Shown here piece by piece: positions 16,935 to 25,413 of a DNA stretch of 58,425 bases. The notes under the pieces are model-generated. The model did not search any database. It was not told the origin of the DNA and saw nothing but the letters and a program-made list of their open reading frames with translations. The position numbers and the translations under genes are program-made. The number at the start of each line of letters is the position of its first letter. Positions within the stretch are counted from its first letter, which is position 1. This DNA comes from Geminicoccus sp. (GTDB lineage Bacteria > Pseudomonadota > Alphaproteobacteria > UBA7985): the NCBI GenBank assembly GCA_002708995.1, contig PAPT01000020.1, forward strand, positions 1-58,425. Reading direction: 5' to 3'.

Positions 16935-16953
16935 GTCTTTTCGCCCTGCGCGA

Positions 16954-17436
16954 TCAGCTGCACTTGGCAGTGTACATGTACATGGACGTATTAAGCGGTG
17001 TATCCGCTGCATAGACGCTGGAGATTTGGAGCATCATCGTCATTTCCACGACGTCGAAGGCAAAGTTGAACCGCGTCGACCCCTCCTCGATATCGCTGCC
17101 ACCAGACAGAGCGAGCACGCCACGCTGGTAAGTGTCGATGCCGAGGTCGTAGATTTCTTCGAGGTTCATGTATTCGCTGCCGTCGGTGCTGACATAGACC
17201 GAAACCATGCCACCGTCAGAGATGATCAGCTGGTAAACGATGTCATCGGGTTGCAGCGTATCGACGTCCATGGCCCAGCCGAATTTGTTGTCGGCGGTTA
17301 CACCTTCTTCCATTTTCCGGAAGCCAATGACGTCCTCGACCGGACAGGTGTAGACGTCTTCGGCGGCGGCCGTCCCCGCCGTCGCCAACGCCATTGTTGC
17401 AGCCAGAAGGCCGAGGAAAGTCCGCATCGTCCGCAT
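16954..17436 (-). CDS. Small secreted protein, unknown
   Basis: The 160-residue product starts at ATG 17436 (MRTMRTFLGLLAATMALATA). An in-frame ATG three codons later would equally give a signal peptide ending near AGTAAA|EDVYTC. The mature part is beta-rich with Cys near both ends (VYTCPVED; MYMYTAKCS), which would suit a disulfide-closed periplasmic fold. No family is recognised. The upstream AT-rich stretch at 17450-17490 probably holds the promoter of this three-gene minus-strand run. Confidence 0.65.
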   Translation of the reverse strand: MRTMRTFLGLLAATMALATAGTAAAEDVYTCPVEDVIGFRKMEEGVTADNKFGWAMDVDTLQPDDIVYQLIISDGGMVSVYVSTDGSEYMNLEEIYDLGIDTYQRGVLALSGGSDIEEGSTRFNFAFDVVEMTMMLQISSVYAADTPLNTSMYMYTAKCS

Positions 17437-17598
17437 GGTCAGCTCTACCAATTTGCATTTATTTTAATGCATTCTAATGATTTTGGGGGCTGTGCTCAAG
17501 AAAACTTGGGCGGGCTCTGGCTGAAGCACCCGATGGTGCAGCGCGAAAATTTGTGGTCAGCTGCGTCGGTGATGACAGATGGGACAGACACGCGCGCG

Positions 17599-18039
17599 AT
17601 GATCAGCCGAACCCTTCAGCCCCTTTCTCTGGCCGCGTTGGCCGGCCTGAGCCTACTTACGCTCTCCCGGCCCGCGGCCGCCCAGATGGGCCCCGACTAC
17701 AGCCGGGATGTCTGCTCGGCGGCGCACCAGCTTGCCGCGACCATGCACGACGGCTCCCGGCGGCGGCCAGTTGGCAGGTCAACCTACGAGCAAAGCGACG
17801 AAATCCGCGCGCTGATCGCCGCGCATCCGGCCTCGCCCGACATGATCTTCGAGCTGACTTGGTCGCTGACCGATATTTTCTTTGACGTCTACAACGGCAC
17901 CCTGCAAACGGCGGTCGAGGAGTATCATGACTGGTTCAGCACCCCGCATTGCACCAGCATCGGTCTGCCGACGCCCTTTGAAGCCGGTATCGGCGAAGGA
18001 TTGGACTGGTTCCGGCGGCTGGAGCGCAACCAGCAGTAG
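17599..18039 (+). CDS. Small secreted protein, unknown
   Basis: The 146-residue product is taken from ATG 17599 (MISRTLQPLSLAALAGLSLL); an in-frame ATG at 17572 would add nine residues. The signal peptide ends near PAAA|QMGPDYS. The mature part is mostly helical with two Cys (SRDVCSAAH; STPHCTSIG). It ends with a stop 81 bp before the GMC oxidoreductase gene on the same strand, so it could be the first gene of that operon, although function does not suggest it. Confidence 0.6.
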   Translation: MISRTLQPLSLAALAGLSLLTLSRPAAAQMGPDYSRDVCSAAHQLAATMHDGSRRRPVGRSTYEQSDEIRALIAAHPASPDMIFELTWSLTDIFFDVYNGTLQTAVEEYHDWFSTPHCTSIGLPTPFEAGIGEGLDWFRRLERNQQ

Positions 18040-18120
18040 CGGGCGCGGCGCTTCTGCCGCTGGCGGGCTTGGTGTAGGCTCCCACTCGAAACAGAAAGCA
18101 GGTCCGAAGCACGGGTGGCC

Positions 18121-19812
18121 ATGGAATTCGACTACGTGATCGCAGGGGGGGGATCGGCGGGCTGCGCGCTGGCCGCACGGCTGGCCGAAGACCCGGGGGT
18201 TTCGGTCTGCATCGTCGAGGCTGGCGGCCCCGGCCGCGACCTGTTTATCCGCATGCCCGCGGGCAATGGCTTCGTCTTCGGCAATCCCAAGCTCGACTGG
18301 GGCTATCACAGCGAACCGCAGGGCGGATTAAACGGGCGCAGCATCTATTTCGCGCGCGGGAAGGCCCTGGGCGGCTCGTCCATCGTCAACGGCATGATCT
18401 ACATGCGCGGGGTCGAAAGCGACTACGAGCAGTGGCGGCAATCGGGGCTCAGGGGCTGGGGCTATGCCGACCTCCTGCCCTACTTCAAGCGCGCCGAGGG
18501 GTCGCGCGACCGTCGGGATGACTGGCACGGCACAGACGGCCCGCTGAAAACCGAACCTTCGGTGAATTTCGGCACGCTGGAGCGCGCCTTTATCGACGCC
18601 GCGCTTGCCGTCGGGCACCGCGAGCTGGACGACTTCAACGGCCCGGACCGCACCGGGGTGGCGCGCACGGACAGCACGGTTTCGCGCGGGGTGCGCCAGT
18701 CCTCGGCCATCGCCTACCTCAGCCAGCGGCCGAAGAACCTGACCGTGCTCACCCGCCGCCACGTTGCGCGGCTGGTGCTTGATGGCCGCCGCGCCGTGGG
18801 GGTCGAGACCACCGACGGCGAAGTGATCCGCGCCAGGCGTGAAGTCATCGTCTGCCAGGGTGCCTTCGGCACGCCGCAGCTGCTTATGCTGTCGGGGATC
18901 GGCCCCGCCGAGCACTTGCGCGCGCACGGGATCGAGCCGGTACTCGACGCCCCCGGTGTGGGTACCAATCTCGCCGACCACGTCGATGTTTCGATGCAGT
19001 ATGCCTCCGACCGGATCGACCTCAGCACCGCCCGGTATCAGCGGCTGGACCGGGCAGCGCTGCTGATGGGGCGCTGGCTGCTCAACGGCTCCGGGCCGGG
19101 GGGCGGGGCGCTGTTTTCCGCCGTGCTGTTCCACGCCTTCGAGGACGTGACCCTGCCGGAGCTGCAGGTGTTCATGACGCCGATGATCATCGATGAGAAC
19201 CTCGGCAGCGGGGACCGGGACAACGCGCCCCTGCTGCAGCGGCTTGGGCGACGGCTGCTGGTGCGGGGGCGCAAGGTGGCGCGGCCGGGGCTGCAGATCG
19301 ACATCAACCTCGAACGGCCCCAGAGCCTCGGGACCGTGCGGCTGCGCAGCGCCGACCCCCTCGACCACCCAAGGATCGACCCCAACTTCCTGTCCCACCC
19401 CGCGGACATCGACACGCTGGTTCGCGGTGTTGCCGCCATGCGTGCGGTCATGACCCGGCCGGAAATCGCCCGTTACCATCAGGGCGAGATCGGTGTCTGG
19501 AAGGACGCCGTCGACCGCGCGCAGGTCGTCGAAGCCATCCGCGAAACCGCCTACACCGGCCATCACCCCTGCTCCACCGCGCGCATGAGCACCGACCTCG
19601 ACGCCGTGCTCGATGACCAGCTGCGGGTGCGCGGGATCGACGGCCTGCGGGTCTGCGACGCCGCCGCCATGCCGACGCAGATTACCGGCAATCTCTATGC
19701 TACCGTGGTCGCCATGGCCGAAAAGGCCGCCGACATGATTTTGCAGCGTCCGGCGCCGCCGCCCGAATATCCCGGCGAGACCCCTGCTGCCAGTGAGGTG
19801 ATCCATGCCTGA
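18121..19812 (+). CDS. GMC-family FAD oxidoreductase (choline dehydrogenase-like)
   Basis: The protein has 563 residues from ATG 18121; a GTG two codons earlier is possible. The FAD-binding start reads DYVIAGGGSAGCALAARLAE. GMC signature 1 is RGKALGGSSIVNGMIYMRG (near 80-98), signature 2 is GAFGTPQLLMLSGIGP (near 247-262), and the catalytic His region is TGHHPCSTARM near 480. It is closest in feel to BetA/alcohol dehydrogenases, which oxidise primary alcohols to aldehydes. The following gene is an aldehyde dehydrogenase overlapping it by 8 bp, so alcohol to aldehyde to acid is the likely two-step route. The alcohol is unknown. Confidence 0.88.
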   Translation: MEFDYVIAGGGSAGCALAARLAEDPGVSVCIVEAGGPGRDLFIRMPAGNGFVFGNPKLDWGYHSEPQGGLNGRSIYFARGKALGGSSIVNGMIYMRGVESDYEQWRQSGLRGWGYADLLPYFKRAEGSRDRRDDWHGTDGPLKTEPSVNFGTLERAFIDAALAVGHRELDDFNGPDRTGVARTDSTVSRGVRQSSAIAYLSQRPKNLTVLTRRHVARLVLDGRRAVGVETTDGEVIRARREVIVCQGAFGTPQLLMLSGIGPAEHLRAHGIEPVLDAPGVGTNLADHVDVSMQYASDRIDLSTARYQRLDRAALLMGRWLLNGSGPGGGALFSAVLFHAFEDVTLPELQVFMTPMIIDENLGSGDRDNAPLLQRLGRRLLVRGRKVARPGLQIDINLERPQSLGTVRLRSADPLDHPRIDPNFLSHPADIDTLVRGVAAMRAVMTRPEIARYHQGEIGVWKDAVDRAQVVEAIRETAYTGHHPCSTARMSTDLDAVLDDQLRVRGIDGLRVCDAAAMPTQITGNLYATVVAMAEKAADMILQRPAPPPEYPGETPAASEVIHA

Positions 19813-21268
19813 GGTGACACGCTTCCCCTACTTCGCTGACAACCAGTGGCACCAGCCCGCCGGTGGCCAGTGGATCGACTCAGAGAACCCCGCCGACGGC
19901 AGGGTCTGGGCGCAGGTGCCGGACTGCGGCGAGGCCGATGTCGACCGCGCGGTGCAGGCCGCCAAGGCCGCCTTCTACGACGGTCCATGGGGCCGGATGC
20001 TGCCCGCCCAGCGCGGCCGGGTGCTGCGCCAGATCGGCGACCTGATTTCCGAGAGGGCCGACGAACTGGGTGACGTCGAGCTCCACGACAATGGCCGCAC
20101 CGGCAGCATCGCACCGGGCCTGAAGGAAGGTGGCTGGCAGGTCGACAGCTGGCACTACTACGCCGGCCTCTGCGACAAGTTCGAAGGCCGGGTGATCCCC
20201 GCAGAAATGCCCGACATGCACAACTACATGAGTTGGGAGCCCTTCGGCGTGGTGGCGTTGTTCCTGCCGTGGAACGCCCCGATCGGGACGCTGATCTGGA
20301 AGCTGTCTGCGGCGCTGGCGGCGGGCAACACGGCGGTGATCAAACCCTCCGAGCACGCGAGCTGCTCGACGCTGGCGCTGATGCAAATCCTGCAGAACGC
20401 CGAGATTCTGCCCCCTGGCGTGGTCAATGTCGTCACTGGCTACGGCCCTACCACCGGGACGCCGCTGGTCCGTCACCCCGACGTGCGCATGGTCAGCTTC
20501 ACCGGCGGCACCCATGGCGGTCGGGCGGTGGCGGCCCTGGCGGCTGAGCAGGTCAAGCCGGTGGTCATGGAGCTAGGCGGCAAATCCCCGCACATCGTCC
20601 GGGCCGACGCCAACCTCGATCTGGCGGCGCGGGGCATCGCTAACGCCATCTTCCCCGGTGGGGGCCAGAGCTGCATCGCTGGCTCGCGACTGCTCATCCA
20701 CGCCGACATCATCGAGGACTTCACCCAGCGGCTCGCGGCCCTCGGCGCGCGGGCCGTGGTCGGCCCACCCGAGGACCCGGCGACGACCATCGGCCCGCTG
20801 GCCAACCGCCCGCATTACGAAGGCGTGCTGGCCAAGATCGACGCTGCCGAGGCCGCCGGTCACCGACTGGTTCTCGACGGGCGCCGCGCCGTGCGGGAGC
20901 GGGGCTACTACGTCGGCCCGACGCTGTTCGCCGACGTGCCCAACAGCGCGGTTCTGGCCCAGACCGAGGTCTTCGGCCCCGTCGCCTCGACCGAAGCCTG
21001 GACGGACGACGAAGATGCGATCCAGCGCGCCAACGATACCCCCTACGGGCTGGCCGCAGGGATCTGGACTGCCGACGTGGCGCTGGCCATGCGGATGGTG
21101 GCCCGGATCGAGGCGGGGACGGTCTACATCAACACCTACTTCAACGCGGCAACGCAAAGCCCCGTCGGCGGGTTCAAGCAGTCGGGCTATGGCCGCGAAA
21201 ACGGCATCGAGGGCATGCGCTGCTTCATGCAGACCAGGTCGGTATGGCTGGCGACCAACCCGCAGTGA
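19805..21268 (+). CDS. NAD(P)-dependent aldehyde dehydrogenase
   Basis: This 487-residue protein of normal ALDH length contains FLPWNAPIGTLIWKLSAALA, the general-base motif VVMELGGKSPHIV (Glu near 257) and the nucleophile motif PGGGQSCIAGSRLL (Cys near 289). VFGPVAS and GGFKQSGYGRENG follow near the end. It oxidises an aldehyde to a carboxylate in the cytoplasm. The ATG lies inside the last codons of the GMC oxidoreductase gene, indicating translational coupling and a shared substrate chain. The exact aldehyde cannot be inferred. Confidence 0.9.
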   Translation: MPEVTRFPYFADNQWHQPAGGQWIDSENPADGRVWAQVPDCGEADVDRAVQAAKAAFYDGPWGRMLPAQRGRVLRQIGDLISERADELGDVELHDNGRTGSIAPGLKEGGWQVDSWHYYAGLCDKFEGRVIPAEMPDMHNYMSWEPFGVVALFLPWNAPIGTLIWKLSAALAAGNTAVIKPSEHASCSTLALMQILQNAEILPPGVVNVVTGYGPTTGTPLVRHPDVRMVSFTGGTHGGRAVAALAAEQVKPVVMELGGKSPHIVRADANLDLAARGIANAIFPGGGQSCIAGSRLLIHADIIEDFTQRLAALGARAVVGPPEDPATTIGPLANRPHYEGVLAKIDAAEAAGHRLVLDGRRAVRERGYYVGPTLFADVPNSAVLAQTEVFGPVASTEAWTDDEDAIQRANDTPYGLAAGIWTADVALAMRMVARIEAGTVYINTYFNAATQSPVGGFKQSGYGRENGIEGMRCFMQTRSVWLATNPQ

Positions 21269-21292
21269 GGCCAAGAATGACGGGATCGGGCC

Positions 21293-22786
21293 ATGACCCC
21301 AGACGATAAAATCACGGGGCTCAAACGGCTGTTTCCGGAGAGCGTGATCGAGACCCGCGACCCGAGTACGGGCGGCGTCACCTGGCGCGTCGACCCCGAT
21401 CGGCTGCGCACCGCCCTGCAGGCTGAGCTGGGCCAAGAACACATTGCGGCTGAAACCTACGCCTTCACCTGGCCGGGAAAGGCCGAAGCCCGGCGGCAGG
21501 CTGCGGCGCCACCCGAAGGCCGGCTCCACCCCCGCCCCGACCTGAGCAAGTTACCCGAGACCACCGGGCACCGGCTGATCGTTGGCGACAACCTCACCGC
21601 GCTGAGGCTGCTGCGGGCCGGGTCAGCTGCCGAGCCGGAAATCGGCGACCTCGCCGGGCAGGTTCGGCTGATCTACATCGATCCGCCCTACAACACCGGC
21701 AACGCTTTCATCTTCCCGGATAACTTCCGCGAAAGCCTGCGCTCCTACACCGCGCGCAAGCCCAGAACGGCGGCGACAGCCCCGCAGCAGGCCGCCGAAG
21801 ACGCCGACCACCATGGCCGCTTTCATGCCGACTGGCTGAGCTTCATGCTGCCACGGCTGGAGGGGGCCCGCGATCTGCTGCGCGAAGACGGCTGCATCGT
21901 CATCTCCATCGACGAGAACGAGCTCCCAAACCTCTGGAAGCTGTGCGAGGAAGTGTTCGGCGCCGAGAACTTCGTCGAGTGCATGGTCTACGACAAGAAA
22001 TCCTCGGCCAAGGGTGTCCCACCGGCGCAGATGATCGCCGGGGTGCACGAATACCTGCTGGTGTTCCAGCGCTCTCCGGCCTTTTCCTTCATCGGACGAC
22101 CGCGCAGCCCGGAGGGCTTCGACAACCCCGACAACGACCCTCGCGGCCCCTGGCGCAACACCAACTGCAAATCCACGGTGAAAGACCCGCGCGAAGCCTT
22201 CGAGGTCGAGGACCCGGCGACCGGGCGGCGGTTCCGCGATGTCTGGACCTTCAGCCCGGCGGAGATGGCGCGCAAGGCGGGGGCGGGCGAGCTGATCTTC
22301 CCCAAATCCCAGACCGGGCAGGTGCGGATGAAGGAGTATTTCTACGAATTCCGCAACGCCAACATCCCGATCAAGTCCTCCCTCGGCCTCTACGATGCCC
22401 AATACAACACCCAGTATCTGACCCGGCTGATGGGGGCCAAGGTCTTCCTCAACCCCAAGCACATCCGCCTGATGCGCGACCTGCTCGCCTTCACCACGCA
22501 GGGCGATGACATTGTTCTGGACTTCTTTGGCGGGTCGGGGACGACGGCCGATGCGGTGCTGTCGCTCAACGCCGAAGACGGGCAGCAGCGGCGGTTTGTG
22601 CTGGTGCAGCTCGACGTGCCGGTGGAGCCGACCTCGGCGGCGGGAAAGGCGGGTTACGCCAGCATCGCCGACCTGTGCCGCGACCGCATCGACCGCGCAG
22701 GCGCTGCGCTGGACCCGGCCAAGGCCCACCCGGACTGGGATGGCGATACCGGCTACCGCGTGTTCGACGTCGGCCCGGCAGACTGA
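21293..22786 (+). CDS. Orphan type III-like Mod DNA methyltransferase, C-terminally short
   Basis: This 497-residue beta-class amino-methyltransferase has the catalytic motif IYIDPPYNTGN (DPPY near 129-132) preceding the SAM motif DFFGGSGTTADAVL (near 410-423). Type III Mod landmarks are also present: an N-terminal WRVDPDRLR/TWPGKAEA region, GRFHADWLSFMLPRL, REDGCIVISIDENE and LYDAQYNTQYL. Typical Mod proteins continue for another 100 or more residues after the DTGYRVFDV segment. Here the protein stops there. No restriction (Res) gene is nearby. It may be a solitary epigenetic methyltransferase. It starts 24 bp after the ALDH gene. Confidence 0.85.
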   Translation: MTPDDKITGLKRLFPESVIETRDPSTGGVTWRVDPDRLRTALQAELGQEHIAAETYAFTWPGKAEARRQAAAPPEGRLHPRPDLSKLPETTGHRLIVGDNLTALRLLRAGSAAEPEIGDLAGQVRLIYIDPPYNTGNAFIFPDNFRESLRSYTARKPRTAATAPQQAAEDADHHGRFHADWLSFMLPRLEGARDLLREDGCIVISIDENELPNLWKLCEEVFGAENFVECMVYDKKSSAKGVPPAQMIAGVHEYLLVFQRSPAFSFIGRPRSPEGFDNPDNDPRGPWRNTNCKSTVKDPREAFEVEDPATGRRFRDVWTFSPAEMARKAGAGELIFPKSQTGQVRMKEYFYEFRNANIPIKSSLGLYDAQYNTQYLTRLMGAKVFLNPKHIRLMRDLLAFTTQGDDIVLDFFGGSGTTADAVLSLNAEDGQQRRFVLVQLDVPVEPTSAAGKAGYASIADLCRDRIDRAGAALDPAKAHPDWDGDTGYRVFDVGPAD

Positions 22787-22905
22787 CAGCGACCGCCGCC
22801 GGCCGATTTGCACGCTGGCCTTCGAGACCCCATTTACAAGAAAGAGCGCTGCACTGAGCCAAAGTGCAGCCCTGCCCCTGTTGTCACTGCTGGAAAGGGT
22901 CTCCC

Positions 22906-23103
22906 ATGGCTCCCCTGATCGCCGTCCTCCTGCTCATCGGCCTGACCGTGGTGGTCATCGGTGCGCTTGCGATCCCGATGAATTTCTTCCGGTGGGTGGC
23001 GACCGTGCGCGAGGAGCGGGATCGGCTGGAGGCTGATCTGCTCGAAGCCCGCAAGGAAATCCGCAGCCTCAAGGAAGAGCTGATGCGCCAAAGTGGCGAC
23101 TGA
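22906..23103 (+). CDS. Small membrane protein with coiled coil
   Basis: The product has 65 residues from ATG 22906, with GGAAAGGG upstream. One membrane helix (APLIAVLLLIGLTVVVIGAL) is followed by a charged heptad-like segment (VREERDRLEADLLEARKEIR). The topology is like PspB or short YrrS/DUF-type proteins: membrane anchor plus cytoplasmic coiled coil, probably oligomeric. No family is assigned. It is convergent with the lyase-hydratase gene. Confidence 0.65.
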   Translation: MAPLIAVLLLIGLTVVVIGALAIPMNFFRWVATVREERDRLEADLLEARKEIRSLKEELMRQSGD

Positions 23104-23132
23104 GACGAGCAGCGACTGAGACGGGCGACGGC

Positions 23133-25265
23133 TCAGCCGCGCAGGCGCAGGATCCGGCGTTCGATCTGGAGCGCGATCCGACCCGAGAGATCCGGGCAGT
23201 CGCGCTGGCAGATTTCTTCATAGACTGACGGCTTCGTGCCCTCCGCCTCGAACAGTGCCAGCGGCAGCGCACGGCCCCCCAGCTCGCGCGCGATATCAAC
23301 GTTGCACAGGCCGAAGGTCTTGAGCTCGACTTCTTCCAGCCGGTCGCTGATCGGGGTGACACTGCGGATAAAGCTGATGGCGCCAATCCGGTCTTCCGGG
23401 GCGACGGTGTTGATGTGGGAGGCTTGGATGACCTGTTCGTGCACGATCTGGCGCAACTCCCGCTCCCCGGCGGCGTGGGCCAAGGCCTGAACGAAGCCGC
23501 CGCAGACCACGATATCTTGGCGGCCGTAACGCTGGGCGTCGAAGTGCAGCGGGTGGGTGTTGCGCAGCAGGGTGCTCAGGCCGAGGTTTTCAGACCAGCC
23601 GATGGGGCGCACGGGTGGGTGCAGGATCAGCTGCCCGGCCGCCAGATCCGGCGCGATGGAAGCCGGGTTCGCGGGAAGGCCTGCGCCGACGGCCTCGATC
23701 ATGCGCTCATGCAGTGATCGGACGGGCGCGGAAGCGGCGGCAAAGTCGCCACTTACGGCGTCGGGCTCGATGGCACCGACACAGGCTGGGGCGACCGGGT
23801 CGAAGTAGGACATTTTGGTGAGGCTGAAGACCCGCTCCTCACGCTGGTTGATGAGCACGTGGCGGGGCCGGATTACGCTGGCGTCGCTGCGCGCGGTGTT
23901 TCGAACGCTCTCCACCAGAATCCGGTTGCTCAAGGTATCGCCAACAAAGGCCGGGCGCTCTGCGACGGCGTCGTGCAGCCCCAGATGCAGGCGGCAGCTC
24001 TCGCTGAAGGGCTCGACCGACATGCACAGCGTCAGATTGAGCAGCAGACTGTAGGGCAGCATCCGGTCGGACAGGCCGAGGCTTCGGGCGAATTCGACGC
24101 TGGTCTCGAGGTGGTTGGAGGCGTGGAACGCGCTCTGCCAGGTCGCGCGCCAGCCGTCGTCGATGGTCAGGGCGTAGGGGCTTTCCAGCACCTGCCCGGG
24201 GCGGAGGCGGGTCAGGTCGATGCCGAAGCGGGGTATGGCGGCGGATACAGTCGCTGCCAGCGCCTTGGGGGCAGACGCCGTTGCAGAAACCGCCCCGGTC
24301 TCAGGCGCCGCGGCAGGCGGGGATTGAGCCAGCACGGTCTCGGCCCAGGCGAGCATCGGCGGGCCGACCATCTCACCCCCAAGGGTGGCGACCCCGCCCT
24401 GACCCACCTGCTCGACGATCAGGCGGGCACGGTGCTGGTCAGCGTGCGAGGGGGCAAAGGCCTTGGCCGCAATGGGGTTCTGGCGCGGGTGCAGGGTATA
24501 GGTGCCGGAGAAGCCCAGCGCTTTCATGCCGGCACAAGCGCGGGCGAAGGCGCGGTCGTTGGTAAGGTCCATGAATGGGGAGGCAAGGGCCTGCAGCCCC
24601 TCGGCCCGCGCGGCCATGACCACGGTCGAGCGGGCGATGAGCAGGCTCTCTGAACTGTTGTCGCCCCGGGTGGCGTGGAGAAAGTCGGCGTGGCCGAACG
24701 AAAGGGCGATGGTGCGCAGGGAGGCCCTGGCGATCTCGGCCGCGGCGAGGATGGCGGCGGGGGTTTCGAGCAGGCAGACGAAGCGGACCTGACCAACCCT
24801 GAGGCCAGCGGCGCGCTCGGCCGCCACGACCCGGCGGTCGAAGGCGACAACGTCGGCGGCGCTGTTGAGCATGGGGAGCACCAGACCTTCGATGCCTGCG
24901 TGCATGACCGCCTGCAGATCGGCGTCGAGATCGGCTGCTGCGTCGAGGGCGTTGACGCGGACGAAGACGCGCTGCTCCTCACCCAAGCCGTCGCGAAGCA
25001 GGCCGTTGATCCAACGGCGAGCGGCGGGGCGATTGGCGGGTTTCACGCTGTCTTCGAGATCGAGAACCACGGCATCGGCACCGGCGCCCGTGATGCGGGA
25101 TGCCGCTGCGCCCTGCTTGGCAAAGAAAAGACTGCGGATGGGGGCGACAGGTGCTGAGGCAGGCGATGGGAGGGGAGCGTCGATGGGTGCCGCGTCAAGC
25201 GATCCTGCCTGAGCGCTGTTGCCCTGACCCTGCGGGCCGATGTGGTGTTTTCTGAGCAAAGTCAT
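23133..25265 (-). CDS. Fused CitE/malyl-CoA-lyase-like and MaoC/mesaconyl-CoA-hydratase-like enzyme
   Basis: The protein has 710 residues. After a Pro/Ala-rich leader, residues about 42-305 are a CitE-type CoA-ester lyase: RSLFFAKQGAAASRITGAGA, VVLDLEDSVKPANRPAAR, RVFVRVNALD, CLLETPAAILAAAEIA and GFSGTYTLHPRQ. Residues about 345-700 form a double hot-dog hydratase: HASNHLETSVEFARSLGL, FVGDTLSNRILVESVRNT and NTHPLHFDAQRYGRQDIVVC. Normally these are separate enzymes that interconvert mesaconyl-CoA, beta-methylmalyl-CoA and glyoxylate plus propionyl-CoA. A single chain could channel that step. The exact substrate is inference. GGAGACG precedes the ATG. The promoter carries the shared 20-nt element. 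Confidence 0.8.
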   Translation of the reverse strand: MTLLRKHHIGPQGQGNSAQAGSLDAAPIDAPLPSPASAPVAPIRSLFFAKQGAAASRITGAGADAVVLDLEDSVKPANRPAARRWINGLLRDGLGEEQRVFVRVNALDAAADLDADLQAVMHAGIEGLVLPMLNSAADVVAFDRRVVAAERAAGLRVGQVRFVCLLETPAAILAAAEIARASLRTIALSFGHADFLHATRGDNSSESLLIARSTVVMAARAEGLQALASPFMDLTNDRAFARACAGMKALGFSGTYTLHPRQNPIAAKAFAPSHADQHRARLIVEQVGQGGVATLGGEMVGPPMLAWAETVLAQSPPAAAPETGAVSATASAPKALAATVSAAIPRFGIDLTRLRPGQVLESPYALTIDDGWRATWQSAFHASNHLETSVEFARSLGLSDRMLPYSLLLNLTLCMSVEPFSESCRLHLGLHDAVAERPAFVGDTLSNRILVESVRNTARSDASVIRPRHVLINQREERVFSLTKMSYFDPVAPACVGAIEPDAVSGDFAAASAPVRSLHERMIEAVGAGLPANPASIAPDLAAGQLILHPPVRPIGWSENLGLSTLLRNTHPLHFDAQRYGRQDIVVCGGFVQALAHAAGERELRQIVHEQVIQASHINTVAPEDRIGAISFIRSVTPISDRLEEVELKTFGLCNVDIARELGGRALPLALFEAEGTKPSVYEEICQRDCPDLSGRIALQIERRILRLRG

Positions 25266-25306
25266 GATGGCGTCTCCACGATTGCTGTTGGCCTGCTGAC
25301 AACGGC

Positions 25307-25354
25307 AATCTAGGAAAACGCGGCTTAACGGTCAGAAACGCCCTGTTTCGGTTT
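25307..25354 (-). promoter_or_regulatory. Promoter with shared 20-nt activator-like element (copy B)
   Basis: Read on the minus strand, AAACCGAAACAGGGCGTTTC (25354-25335) abuts a -35 box CTGACC (25335-25330). A 17-bp spacer leads to a -10 box TAGATT (25312-25307). Transcription would start about 35 nt before the ATG at 25265. GAAAC and GTTTC within the element form a perfect 5-bp inverted repeat. It is the best conserved of three copies in the window. Confidence 0.65.
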
Positions 25355-25413
25355 GTAACGGCGGTGTTGTGAAGTATGTCCCCCCGCCGCTGTCGTCCCC
25401 GGCTTGCAATCGC

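Noticed and set aside
16879-17571. Long plus-strand coding region leading into the small secreted protein at 17599
   Set aside because: It overlaps two minus-strand exported proteins antisense, has an unlikely composition, and a proper signal peptide begins at 17599.
22906-23103. Calling the small membrane protein PspB
   Set aside because: Topology is similar, but the PspB sequence pattern and the pspA/pspC neighbours are missing.
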